Shown here: positions 44,901 through 54,182 of the stretch, piece after piece | Numbering within the stretch: position 1 is the first letter of the stretch | Layout of the letters: each line of letters begins with the position of its first letter | NCBI GenBank assembly: GCA_033807695.1 | Contig: CM066301.1 | Location: forward strand, 3,844,001-3,908,000 | DNA from: Daedaleopsis sinensis | Lineage: Eukaryota > Basidiomycota > Agaricomycetes > Polyporales > Polyporaceae | Direction: 5' to 3' | DNA: 64,000 nucleotides | The notes under the pieces: generated by a model | Database searches by the model: none | What the model saw: only the letters and a program-made list of their open reading frames with translations | What the model was told of the DNA's origin: nothing | Program-made: the position numbers and the translations under genes

Positions 44901-47184
44901 TTCTGTCGTACGCTTTCTCCTGATCTAACGCGACAATCATGCCGTTAGCCTCCTCTGCCTCCGCATATGCTAGGATCAGTTTAGAGAGACGGATGTGGTC
45001 ATGGATCCTTCTGCCCGGCACAAATCCCGCTTGGTCCGGGTGGATGAGGGTCTCTGCGACATCCGAGAGTTTATTCGTGAGTGCTCTCGTCATTATCTTG
45101 TAGTCTGTGTTCAGGATCGTGATGGGTCTGTAGTTACTGACGACACGCTTGTCTCCCTTCTTGAAGATTGGACATATCCATCCTTCTGCAAAGTCGCTGC
45201 TCGCGGCTCCGTGCTTTTCAATGTCGTTGTATGCTGCTAGTAGGATCCCGATGATATCCACTTCTTTTCGAGGTTGACCATTGGGCAGTTTCCTGGGCTT
45301 TCTCCACCATTGGAGGAGTGTCTTCCATAGTTCCGTCGGGACGCCGTCCAAGCCCGGTGCTTTGCCCAGTGCCGATTCGTCAATTGCGCGCTCAACGTCT
45401 CGTCTCGTGAGCCTCTTGGCCAGCTCGCCTTTCTCTTTCGTCGATAGCTTCGCGTCCAGGTTGAGGAGGGACGCATCAATTGCGTCCGCTTGCACCACGA
45501 TATCATTCTCGGGGTCTAGTTGGAGGGAGTCATAGTGGTTCTTGGCGATGTCCACCATATGGTGCGTCTGACCTGTATATCTATACCTTTGTCCCATTTC
45601 TCCGTTCGCTTCCGGTCTCTCTAGTTCATGGATGATGGTGCTCTGCTTCGGCTGCGCATTTATTTTTGTCCAGTACTTGGATATAGTTTCGCCTTTTATC
45701 CATGCGTTGCCCGCAACCGCCTGACGTCGCGATGAGAACCTCTTTATCTCTAGTGCAGCGATTCTCTCTTGAAGGATGGCAGCATCCGCAATTTTTTTTT
45801 CCTCATCCTTCTCGTTATTGCAGTTTCTCTTCAGGGTCGCTGCAAGGTCTTTTCTCAAGGCTTTCAGGGTTGCCATCATTTTGGGGACCTTCAGCTTCGC
45901 CCGAGATTTGGCCGCTGCAATTATCTTGACCTTCATGTCTTTCAGGACTATCTGCGCGTTCGATGCCTCTGTCCTCTCTCCAAGTCTCGCTATTGCTCCT
46001 TGTGTCTCGAGTCCGATATCCCTGACTGTCGATAGGAATGTCTGATCTGTCAATAGCAGTTCCGGGACTGACCACCTCCCTTTCCCGACGTCCGGACTAT
46101 CGTAATTTGCCAGGGAGAACGACACTGTCTGGTGGTCTGTGTGGAAGCCCGGGGAGTCGAATGACCAGTCTTCGGCTCTGCCCGCCCAGTGGCTCGACAT
46201 ATACGCTCGGTCTATCCTTGATTGGCTTCCTGTTGCCTTTTGGAGGTACGAGTATCTCAGCGCATTCTTGTGTCTGAGCCTGAAGCCATCTACCAGATTC
46301 AGGTTCCTGCAAAGGTCGGTAAGTGCCTCTTTCACTTCAGAGGCGTCGCAGCGGTGCGGAAGCCTATCGACCGCACTTTCGACCATATTAAAGTCGCCGA
46401 GGATGATATCTGGCCTCCTCGTCCGCCTCCGCGTTATACAATCCTGCAGATGTCTCCAGAACGCCGCATTGTCGCTTTCGCGGTTCGGCGCATAGACATT
46501 TAGGATAGAGAACTTCGTGTCGGAGGACCACCAGAAATTGATTGATATTGCCCTCCCCTCGATTAGGCACTTCATCCGTATCTTGCTTGCATCCATGATC
46601 CTTTTATTTACCACAAAGGCTACCCCTCTCGCTCCTGTCGCATTGTCCGGGTCAGGGCTTCCAAACACTTCCATCGTCGCGCTGAAGAGCGTGTTCAGCA
46701 TTCTTATTCTTTCGGGTGTCAGGTGCGTTTCCTGTACTGCTAATATACCGATTCTCTTGTCTCTCATGAGTTGATTTATGCAGAGCCATTTGTCTGTGAC
46801 TCCTGCTTGACTTGCCATACCAAAGCCTCTCATATTTAGCGTTGCTATCTTCAATCTACCACTCGCAATCTTTGCTCTTCGATCATCACCAGCCTGCTCT
46901 TCCTCCTCGTCCGAGGTAGCGTCCTCGTCATTCTCATTGGGGTCGTCGCGGGTCTCCTCCTCCTGTATCTCCTCCAAGTCCGTGCCCGTGTTCCGGGAAC
47001 ACGAGCCCGCCGCACCTTCCGTGCCGAAACCCGGGTCACCGCCGCCGTCGTCGGCGCGGGAGTCTAGGGCAGCTATCCGGGTGTCGGTGCGCTCATGTCC
47101 AGAGTCCGTGTATTCGTCCGTGGTGTGTATATTTCTCGATGTAGATGTGATTGCAGCTGAGTTGGTCAACGAAGATACAGCCAT
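41983..47184 (-). CDS. LINE ORF2: AP-type endonuclease, reverse transcriptase, RNase H, zinc finger
   Basis: 1733 residues without a stop. Residues 1-110 are an acidic leader. The AP-endonuclease-like domain starts near residue 111, with LKIATLNMRGFG, VQETHL, LNVYAPN, LGDFNM and HTDHQ, i.e. the Asn, Glu, Asp and His catalytic set. The reverse transcriptase includes KAPGLDGVPTELWK, YRPITILNTDYKI, DQEKAYDRIDH, RGVRQGDPISCLLF and the palm motif FADD (codons 44611-44622, near residue 855). The RNase H domain begins near residue 1315 with AYTDGSA, then an AEIHA glutamate, SDSRYVIDG and KGHSGERGNDEAD. A C-terminal zinc finger follows (CVFCGVTESLEHILMEC, near residue 1560). All catalytic residues expected for mobility are present, so the enzyme looks functional. 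Confidence 0.95.
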   Translation of the reverse strand: MAVSSLTNSAAITSTSRNIHTTDEYTDSGHERTDTRIAALDSRADDGGGDPGFGTEGAAGSCSRNTGTDLEEIQEEETRDDPNENDEDATSDEEEEQAGDDRRAKIASGRLKIATLNMRGFGMASQAGVTDKWLCINQLMRDKRIGILAVQETHLTPERIRMLNTLFSATMEVFGSPDPDNATGARGVAFVVNKRIMDASKIRMKCLIEGRAISINFWWSSDTKFSILNVYAPNRESDNAAFWRHLQDCITRRRTRRPDIILGDFNMVESAVDRLPHRCDASEVKEALTDLCRNLNLVDGFRLRHKNALRYSYLQKATGSQSRIDRAYMSSHWAGRAEDWSFDSPGFHTDHQTVSFSLANYDSPDVGKGRWSVPELLLTDQTFLSTVRDIGLETQGAIARLGERTEASNAQIVLKDMKVKIIAAAKSRAKLKVPKMMATLKALRKDLAATLKRNCNNEKDEEKKIADAAILQERIAALEIKRFSSRRQAVAGNAWIKGETISKYWTKINAQPKQSTIIHELERPEANGEMGQRYRYTGQTHHMVDIAKNHYDSLQLDPENDIVVQADAIDASLLNLDAKLSTKEKGELAKRLTRRDVERAIDESALGKAPGLDGVPTELWKTLLQWWRKPRKLPNGQPRKEVDIIGILLAAYNDIEKHGAASSDFAEGWICPIFKKGDKRVVSNYRPITILNTDYKIMTRALTNKLSDVAETLIHPDQAGFVPGRRIHDHIRLSKLILAYAEAEEANGMIVALDQEKAYDRIDHNYLWRVLARMNLPANFINTMKALYEKATSVVMVNGIPSTPFRVTRGVRQGDPISCLLFDLAIEPLAAGLRRSPLKGYDIPGLSDRIITALFADDTTVYLSADDDFEVLRNILDDWCEASRAKFNVSKTELIPAGTKQFRESILEGTSLCKLATSLPADARLVAEGRTIRSLGSRLGNDASEEEPWIQIVGSIQSRLDTWGRRNPTLRGRALIVQMEVGGRTQFLTVANGMPALIEKKLTAMITSFVWKGEKMPRVARDTLYEPVDKGGIGLLDLGARNAAIELMWTKRYLDLDQGRPMWASIADALMARAIMSKDKKVAADARANCFLQDWNVSTHAAAGLATDLKRMIKMANKFNVRVELCCPKRELREAMPIWYHLGKSSKKLLHNSKTGKCLKDRHDVRSTLDASKVATRLKNTGRGAGGQRHVLSPLCTCDDCVSDRVDRQCSNPNACALAAKRALDALHPVWHPEGDHEEDGLSLTRRRKSANREAEELGERITFDPGMSEQLPLRGAFRLFGPDYTENHRHPLNAVKRKPRGEDINESPVVAYTDGSAMTGEDGSSRAGAGIWAGDNCSINAALRVPGERQSNQLAEIHAVAALTTRVHNAKPLHIRSDSRYVIDGMTKHARNWEDAGWTDVKNAKEMRDLLARLRSRSAITTFQWVKGHSGERGNDEADGLAKEGAMKDDAHPLATAPLEYARASVKLEVLTQSLAYKRVRSQIMKGRTTRKATYITLERIVATLAADLKQSVDHSILWKAIGRQEMRKGLRDFWWKAYHDCLRIGRFWENLSGYENRATCVFCGVTESLEHILMECDAPGQNILWELVKEMAKRKGIPNYPLSFGSVLGSPSATLAHLTKKRTSVADRFYRIVIPETAHLIWKLRCERVIQWDGEADKRHSSDEIVSRWRRMIERRAQIDMYVARKFTGPKTASRKLAEETWSRALEGDARRANKEGFLVGRPRRAEQGVG

Positions 47185-47521
47185 GCTCTTCGTTCCAGCT
47201 CGTGAACCCCACGAGCAGGGCGACGTGCGAGTTCTACCGCTTGTGAGGCGGTGTACAGTCGCTTTAGCATAAAGCTCGGCTTCGTCGGCCCTAAATAGGG
47301 CAGCCGTTGAACGCTCTTAACATCTTCCTGTGTCTTAGCGACCAGTATATGGGATGGTCAGAGGCGATGGGATTGGAGTGGTGAGCTAGGCGTAGGTACA
47401 TGGATTCTGTCAGCGGTGGGGATACTACGGGGTCGGGGCGAGTCCAAAGCGTATGGTCCATAGTGTCCAAGTTTGTATCGGTAGTTGCAACGATGTTGTC
47501 CGTACGGCACTCCTGCTCCTC
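47185..47521 (-). other. Spacer between LINE ORF1 and ORF2
   Basis: 337 nt separate the ORF1 stop from the ORF2 ATG, unusually long for a bicistronic LINE. It contains short inverted repeats near the ORF2 end, including GCCCTA...TAGGGC at about 47289-47304. These could fold on the RNA and affect ORF2 translation; that role is inference. Confidence 0.5.
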
Positions 47522-50344
47522 TCAGGCGCCCCTCGTGCCTCTTCCACGTTGGAAGCCTCTCCCTCTACCGGAGCCTCTCCCTCGCCCTCTTTGATTCGTG
47601 CCCCTCGTCGTCTGCGTGCTGGGAGGAGAGAATGGGGCGGGCGGGTTCGCGGGCTGGTTTTGCTGCTGCAGGGCGTCTGCGGATGGGATGGTTGAGTGTT
47701 TCCCGGTGCCTGCGGCCGGGCCGCGCCAGGACGCGATCGTCGGGAATGGACACAGGTGTGTTGGGTGATCCACGCTCCTGCACCCTGCGCACCATGTGAC
47801 TTGTTTTGCTGTCGCCGTCGCTGTTAGATAGATGCCGAATTTCATCGCTCTCAGGCCGGCTACCCATTCTCGCCACTTGTCGATGTTGCGTGTGGGCGTG
47901 TCAATGTAGACGTTTGCGATTATGCTTCCGCTGGCCAGCGTGATGATCCGGACCTCCAGGGATTCGAGGACAGCTTTTGCAGCGGTAAGGGGGTCAACGT
48001 TCGTGAAGTCCGGGGAGTCTCTCGTCATGGCCATGATCTGGTTGAAGACTAGTGGGGAGTAGAAAACCGAGTCCACCGTCGCCTCTATGTTCGCTTTGTT
48101 GTCGTCGAGGAACCCTTCAAGGGCGAGGACCCATCTCTGGATGACGATCGCTCTCGGGTATGCCATGAAGGTGATCTCCTTGAAGGCCCAGACTCGTTTG
48201 TCCGCCAAGACTCTGGCAGATTCCGCGGATAGGCCCCTTATCGCCCAGGCCGTCGGTGCGAGCTTGCTAGATGCGTTGGTCCCGGGTACGATCTCCGGAG
48301 GGACGATCACGAGGTTTGTGTCGGGAACGACTTTTGATATCGTTGACTTGAGTGCCGCGACGATCTCTCTGTTGATTCGGATGTTGCTGGAGTATTTGTA
48401 GTTGAAGACTTCGAGGATCAGGCACTTCTCCTCCTCGTCAGACCATACTGCTGATATCCAGTTCGACGAGAGGCCTCTCAGGACGCCCTCCGGGTCGTCA
48501 CGGGCGACCTCCGGCCATCCTTCGGCAGGCGTCGCCGTTGGGAAGTCCATGTCCGCGGAGCTGCCTGCCATAGTCGGGAGGGCCGCGCGGTCGGCGAGCG
48601 GTCGAGCGTTATTCGTCAGCTCATACCATCTCCTCGCGTCCTCCGTGCTCTGGGGGCGCGGGGTGTCTCGCCTTGTTGGGGGAACGGGCGGCGCAGCTGA
48701 GCTTGTCGGGGCCGGCTGCTGATCCGAGTGAGGAGGCGAGAGGAATGAGAGTCCACCGACCAGTTGCGGTCCCCGCAGTAGACCGCCGGCTGGCTGGGGG
48801 GGATTGGGGGCTATTCCCGGTGTCGCGAGGCTCGTGGTCTGCGTTCGTCTCGCATCTGGAGCAGACGTTGTGTTGGAGGATGGTGCTGCGGCAGTCGTTG
48901 TCCACATCGCTACTCCCGGCCCAGCTATTCGGAGCATTGAGCTTGTGAGATCCTGGCCTGCGCGCGAGGGGCCTGGTTGCGCTGTTTGGGCTCGGGAGGT
49001 CGTCAGCGGCTGGGGAAGGAAGGGGTTGCGCGACGCTCGCATCGTTCCAGGCGTGGTACTGGCTCTCGGTCCTTGGAATATGTCGCGTGAGACGGGCGCT
49101 GAGGTCGTTGTAGGGTTTACCATTCGGGCGCAGATACCGCACACGCATGGGGCCAGACCGGTGCCGCTCGTACATTCTCGTCCTTTTCCTTTCGACCTCT
49201 CGGGTGGTTGGGGCGGGTCCACTTCCATCAGTGTTTCTTCCTGGTCCCCAGCTACTGGTGGCGCTTCCTCGCTCCGGGAGGGCTGGGCGGTCGGGTAAGG
49301 GGTCGGCGGTGTTGGTATACCTGGAGCACTGGGATGCACGTGGGTATCGAGTCGTTCAGTACTATAGACTCTTTGCGCGGTCGATGTTCTACTCCGTGGT
49401 GTGGGGGTAGTGGGCAGGAAGGTCGTTTCCGCTTGTGCCGGGGTGAAGGTGAATGCGGTCGCCGATGTCAGCCAGGGGTTGGACTGAGGGTTCGTGTGGG
49501 AGGAGGCTCGGGGGGCGGGGGTCGTGCCTCCTTCCGTTCGTTGCCTGTTAGTCGAACGTTCTTCGGCAGCGTCTGGTGGGCCCGGCCATGGCCTCTTACG
49601 GGATTCTTGTTCCTCCTGACCGTCCTCTCTCGTGTCCATGACCATGGCCTCGTTGTCGTCCAGACCCGTCGCGCCGTCTTCCTCCACGAATTGCGCCAGG
49701 GGTGCGTATCTGTTCGTGTTGCGACCGGTCGCTTGTCCCGCCACGCCCCATGCCCCAGTCGCCGATATGTCGAGGTCCTCTAGGCGCAGCGGCGATGCGG
49801 TCCGGGACGGCGTGGTGACCGCCTTCCACATGTCGTCGCTACTGTCCATCCCGTTGGTGCAGCCAGCATCCGCGGAGGGCTTTGTAGTGTAGTTGATTCC
49901 GGCTGCTGTTGTTCCGGGTCGGGTGGGATCACCAGTGGGGGTGGTTGTAGATGGTGACGAGTCTCGGGGTGGGGAGCTCGGGGGAAGCGGGGACGCGTTC
50001 ATCCTGATGGTGTTCTGGGTTGGTGTTGTTAGCGACTGTAGCTTCGTCGCATATGGTATGCTTACCATGCCATCGGGAGTCGCTACTCTGTTCCCAGCTT
50101 CGCCGCCTTGCTCTGTGGTGCTTGCAGTGGCCTGCGGTTCTTGCTGTGGTGGCATGGGCCTCTTGGGCGTGGCATTTGGGGAAGGTACGTTGCTGGACGC
50201 TATAGGGATCTCGTCTGCTTGGGGGCCGAGGTCTGTGTGTGCTGCCGGTTTGGACGACGCCGCTAGGCGGGCTGAGTGTCTTCCCGAGTTTGCAGCTACT
50301 CGAGCCTTGCGGCCGAGAGCGCTCGCATAGGATTGCTTGGGCAT
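47522..50344 (-). CDS. LINE ORF1: gag-like nucleic-acid-binding protein
   Basis: 940 residues, intact, starting MPKQSYASALGRKARV. The first about 570 residues are Pro/Ser/Thr-rich and look disordered. A folded part follows (AEGWPEVARDDPEGVLRGLS, FNYKYSSNIRINREIVAALK, SIIANVYIDTPTRNIDKWRE), compatible with an RRM-like or gag-like core. A zinc knuckle, CAGCRSVDHPTHLC, sits near residue 850. The protein ends in an Arg/Gly-rich tail (RGRGRGSGRGRGFQRG). Knuckle plus RG tail is what one expects of an RNA-packaging ORF1 protein that coats the LINE RNA. No stop or frameshift is seen. Confidence 0.9.
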   Translation of the reverse strand: MPKQSYASALGRKARVAANSGRHSARLAASSKPAAHTDLGPQADEIPIASSNVPSPNATPKRPMPPQQEPQATASTTEQGGEAGNRVATPDGMVSIPYATKLQSLTTPTQNTIRMNASPLPPSSPPRDSSPSTTTPTGDPTRPGTTAAGINYTTKPSADAGCTNGMDSSDDMWKAVTTPSRTASPLRLEDLDISATGAWGVAGQATGRNTNRYAPLAQFVEEDGATGLDDNEAMVMDTREDGQEEQESRKRPWPGPPDAAEERSTNRQRTEGGTTPAPRASSHTNPQSNPWLTSATAFTFTPAQAETTFLPTTPTPRSRTSTAQRVYSTERLDTHVHPSAPGIPTPPTPYPTAQPSRSEEAPPVAGDQEETLMEVDPPQPPERSKGKGRECTSGTGLAPCVCGICARMVNPTTTSAPVSRDIFQGPRASTTPGTMRASRNPFLPQPLTTSRAQTAQPGPSRAGQDLTSSMLRIAGPGVAMWTTTAAAPSSNTTSAPDARRTQTTSLATPGIAPNPPQPAGGLLRGPQLVGGLSFLSPPHSDQQPAPTSSAAPPVPPTRRDTPRPQSTEDARRWYELTNNARPLADRAALPTMAGSSADMDFPTATPAEGWPEVARDDPEGVLRGLSSNWISAVWSDEEEKCLILEVFNYKYSSNIRINREIVAALKSTISKVVPDTNLVIVPPEIVPGTNASSKLAPTAWAIRGLSAESARVLADKRVWAFKEITFMAYPRAIVIQRWVLALEGFLDDNKANIEATVDSVFYSPLVFNQIMAMTRDSPDFTNVDPLTAAKAVLESLEVRIITLASGSIIANVYIDTPTRNIDKWREWVAGLRAMKFGIYLTATATAKQVTWCAGCRSVDHPTHLCPFPTIASWRGPAAGTGKHSTIPSADALQQQNQPANPPAPFSPPSTQTTRGTNQRGRGRGSGRGRGFQRGRGTRGA

Positions 50345-51530
50345 GTCCGGCGGTCAGCAGCGGCCAGTGCGGTTGTGGGGGCGGTTGTCAGTTGGTGGTG
50401 TATGGTATGCGAGGGCGGGGTGGAGCGTTTGCGATGTATGGGGAGCGAGAGATGGGCAGGTTATGGTTGCTGAGGGGGCGGGGAACTGCCTGAGGGTCTT
50501 CATTCGTTGCTTCCGCTTTTATACGTCCACAGTTACGGTGATCGATGTTGGCCGTGCCCGACCCCTTCAGCGAGCGTTCTCTCGTCGGGGATCTATGTGC
50601 GTGTTGCAGGTCGAGGAGCGAAGCCGAGTTACTTGCATTGCTAAAAAATGACGGTTCGGGTCAAGTGGCGTGTATTGGCTTCGGTGAAGCGCCTTCAGCT
50701 TGTCCCGGGCGCTCGATAATAGCGCGGCTGGGTCCGCCTTGAGCTTGCTTCCCCCGCTCACGACGTTCTCCAGCTGGATTCTCATTCGTACACATAGTGT
50801 TCGACCAGGTACTTCTAGGCTTTTCGTGCTGCCGGCGACACGTTGTTTTGGGTCGAGAGTCGTTGATGTTGTCCCCGCCGCGTCTCCTGGACGGCCATTT
50901 GCCTCCTGGCGCCGAGGGTATCCTGCGTCGTAGCGAGGAGTGCAGGCACACGGCGACCGCCACAACGGTCGCCGCAACATTCATGCACGTCGGGTTGCCA
51001 TACAGGGTTCGTATTCTCTTCATAGGACCCAAGTCGCTTGCTAATGGAGGTTACCTTGTAGCAGGGGTGTTTGTAGTGGTTCTGGCGGGGGGATGTCGTG
51101 TGTCCTATGTTTCGCTGTTGGTGAGCTTCCAACTCGCCTTTATCATTTCCTTTCGCACTTCTCTGTGTGTGGTGTTGGACTCCGAGCGTTCTGTATCTCA
51201 TGTCGCATCGTTTGTGGCCAGCGGCTGGTAGGGTCTGTTGGATGTTTTCTTTCAATTTTCCGCCTGCTCGGGCATCCTTGCTGTTTGATTCGTATTGCGA
51301 TAGCTTGCGCATCATTCTGGTTCGGATTGGTTTTTCGCTTGCCTGCTGGTGGCGGCCTCGTAGCAATTAATTCGCTCAAGAGTCAAGGACTCCTGCCATG
51401 GTCGCCCGGCACGCCTCGGTGCGCTCCGGCGCGCTCCTCCAGACGCGCCTGGTTTCCTCATAGTACTAAAGCGGATTTTGACAGCACATGCATCGCCACT
51501 ATCGGCCAACTCCGCCAGTAGGCGCCATGG
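50345..51530. other. LINE internal region upstream of ORF1, no supported gene
   Basis: Several frames are open on both strands but overlap and show no family features. The + strand is poor in A here, so stop codons are rare and open frames mean little. A hairpin at 50952-50974 is listed separately. ORF1's translation start lies at the left end, so this may act as its leader or as an internal promoter. Confidence 0.4.
50952..50974. other. Inverted repeat able to form a hairpin
   Basis: GGCGACCG and CGGTCGCC flank a 6-nt loop, with one more C-G pair outside. It lies in the LINE's middle region, about 610 nt upstream of ORF1 in the element's sense. Whether it works in RNA or DNA is unknown. Confidence 0.6.
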
Positions 51531-51846
51531 CTTCATGGCGTTTTACGTTTCTATTATAGGCTGGTGTCCACTCAGTTACTAGGTCTGCCTAGCTCACTTC
51601 TTGCTCGCAAGCTTGGCGCGTCGCGCCTGCTTCGCGCGTTGGCGGGCGTCGGGAGGTCGTCGGCCTGTGCGAGGGGGAGGTGCGCGCGAGGTAGTGTTGA
51701 CGTTGGTAGTTCAGCAATGCGCGCCCACGGTCCGCCCTGCCCCTTCACCGTATCGTCGGGATTGATGTTCACCTTTCTTTGGGTAGGGTGTTTTCCCCGT
51801 TCAGCGTTGCCCTCGCTGCCGACCTCGACCTTCTCTGCCGCCTGTC

Positions 51847-53581
51847 ATGCAAGTTCTCGGGCCTTGCGCCCTCGCGCACGTCGTCTCTGGCTTCCTTCAG
51901 CGTCCTCTTCCCGTGTTTCCGCCCCGCATACTCTTGCTTGCTCTGCTTCCGTCTTCACGCGTTGGACGCCTTCGTTTCGCTGCACGAGCTTCAATGTGCC
52001 CATACTGGCTTCGTAATTCCTTCAACGTCCTTTTGCGGCGGTCGCGCGATCCAGACGCGCCAAGGCGTCCTTCAACGTATGCGCGTGGCGAGCTCAATTT
52101 GGCGGACGAGTTGGCGGGCGGTGGTGCTGGGGCGTTGGCTCATGTGGGGGCAGGGGCGAGGGTGCGTGATGCGGGGGCAGGTTTGTTCCTTTTTGCTCGT
52201 TCCTGGCGTGTGTTATGGTGCAAACAATCCCGCGCAGGTGGCGTGTACGCTCCCCCCTTTTATCGTCTCTTGTCCGTCGCGCTTGCTGGGGAGGTTTCTA
52301 CGGCCCTTACCGAGGACGAGGTGCACTCTTTGGCGCGGGCTATAGCTGAGGTCGTTGTCGCCTCGCCCGAGCGACTCTCCAAGGTCGATTGCGCGCGCTT
52401 TCTGCATAACTCGTACGTTCTTTTCAGTTACTTGTGCGCGTTGCCCACTCTGCTGCCAGGTTCGCGTTGACGTTGGTTTCTCGTTCGTAGCCGTGTCACA
52501 GGGTCGCCGGGTGGGGAGGGCGCTCTCCCTATTGCTTGTTCAGTAAGGTTCGTTGGTTTTTGTCAAGTGTCCCTGCGCGTTTTACTGTCTTGGAATGTGT
52601 GCTGATGCGCTATATGTTTGGGTGCAGGCGTCTTTCCGGCTTTCTGTCGTATGCCAACGACCGCCTGGGCCGATATTCACTCCGCGTTCTGCCCCGTCAT
52701 CTTGGGTCTGCAAGGTTCATTCGTCACTCTAGCGGTTTCGACGTGTTGTCCGGCGACGCTGGGATGTTTCGTGTCTGGGTACCCGGGTACTACCGGGCCA
52801 TGTCCTTCGACACTGACGACTCGTCCGGTGCCCTGCCCGGACACATCAGGATGGACTTATTATCCGACGTCGATCAAGACGCTCTTACTGAGCTTTATCA
52901 CGTTCTTACTGGTGATCCTGCTTATGTTCATCCATCCCGTCATGTGCATGCTATCAACGTTCGTTCTTTTGCACCGGTATGTTTGTCACTCATATAGCAC
53001 GTTTTGTCTCTGCTAAGTGTGGGAGTTAGCTTCACCGACGGCTCTATGTTGCGACCGAGGCAGTCGACCGACTCCTCGTCGAGCAACTTCTTCTCCCCCG
53101 CGCTGAGATCGACACCTTTGCGGGCGGTGACGTCATGATCACCGAGTGCCTTTGCGCGCGCGCTCGCGCGGCGTGTGGGCAACTTAGAGGGTATCTTATT
53201 GCTGTGTCCGCTTTCCTTGTCCACGCACCCCGCGGCCGGTATGGTCCTTCTTGCAAGAACGACAGCTCAGCTACACTTGTCCCACCCGTTTAGCTCGAGC
53301 CGCTTCGCGTTTTCCATTCGAGCAGGACGATTTGGGTTTTGTCATATCTTCCCTCCATTGCTCTCTTCTTACACTATTCACCTGGACTGACTGTAATTTC
53401 TTGGCGCTCTCGTTTAATACTAGGTTCCATGGATGTCGCACGATGCCAGTGTCGGGGTTCCACTTGTCGAGATACGATCTTGCACACCTTCAGGGTGACT
53501 GCCCATCCGGTTTTGCCGCGCCTTCGGTCCGCTCCGGGCCGGCGCACCGGTCGGTCCGGCTCGTCCTCGCAGGCCATCTAG
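51847..53581 (+). CDS. Possible spliced gene inside the LINE, antisense to it
   Basis: I do not recognise a family. Three introns with GT...AG ends keep one reading frame: exon to 52412, 52460-52486, 52544-52976, then 53030 onward to at least 53190. The joined reading includes GEVSTALTEDEVHSLARAIA, SPERLSKVDCARFLHNS, FALTLVSRSKVRWFLSSVPA, LSGFLSYANDRLGRYSLRVL, ALTELYHVLTGDPAYVHPSR, then RRLYVATEAVDRLLVEQLLL. The intron lengths (47, 57 and 53 nt) match host introns, and third codon positions favour pyrimidines as in the host genes. The 5' start and 3' end are unresolved; one variant ends near 53581, after a CQCRGSTC cluster. Against it: the + strand is A-poor here, so open frames arise easily. 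It could be captured host DNA, a nested element's gene, or chance. Confidence 0.4.
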
Positions 53582-53655
53582 CGTTGCGGATCCGCCCGTG
53601 GGTGTCGCGCGAGCTCACGCGCGCGCGCCCACGCGTTCTTTTGCTCGCGTTCTGA

Positions 53656-54182
53656 TCATCTGTTGCAACCGCGCAGGTATTTCACTTCGGGTTTGTGCAT
53701 ACGTCGACGTACTGTCGGCGTCTTCAAATCCATGCGGTCTTACGCGTTGTTCACGTGTTAGGGCGCATTTTGGTACACTCCTGCCACACTTGCGCGTTGT
53801 CTGCACGATCTCAGAGCAGGCTCATCGTTGTTTGGGCGTGATGACTTATACGCGCGTTTGTCTTGCGGACGTTCTTCCGTGTTCGTGTGCGCGTGGGTGT
53901 GTCATCTCTCTATTCGTTCTTCGTTGACGCTCTCGCAATGGCGTGCAGGCTCTGCGACTAGGTTACAGGGGCTCGTGTAGTCGCGCAATGGTTGTGTGTG
54001 TGTGGGAGATTTAGTCTCGAGTCGGGTTTCCGCCCGATGTACCGTGCAACCTTCGGGGGAAATCTCGGGTATTTGTTGATGTCTGCGATGATTGGCGTGA
54101 GTTCAGGTCTCGTGTCGGGTTCTCCGTGCTGATGGTTTCCAGCGATAAGGCCAGCAATTTGTCGTGTCTCAGGTCTATCATA
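53656..54182. other. LINE internal region with a degenerate direct repeat
   Basis: No supported gene. Two similar 26-28 bp segments, beginning GTCTCGAGTCGGGTTTCC (54014) and GTCTCGTGTCGGGTTCTCC (54107), lie 93 bp apart. Confidence 0.4.

Noticed and set aside
50567..51366. Overlapping minus-strand frames upstream of LINE ORF1
   Set aside because: Three frames overlap with no shared motif or splice logic; the + strand is A-poor here and both strands give chance frames.
51572..52097. Minus-strand charged frames that could be a decayed coiled-coil ORF of the LINE
   Set aside because: Reading it needs at least two in-frame stops to be ignored; without other copies there is no basis to call it a gene.
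53598..53927. 109-residue + strand open frame inside the LINE
   Set aside because: Cys/Arg/Val-rich reading in an A-poor stretch; not linked by convincing splice sites.
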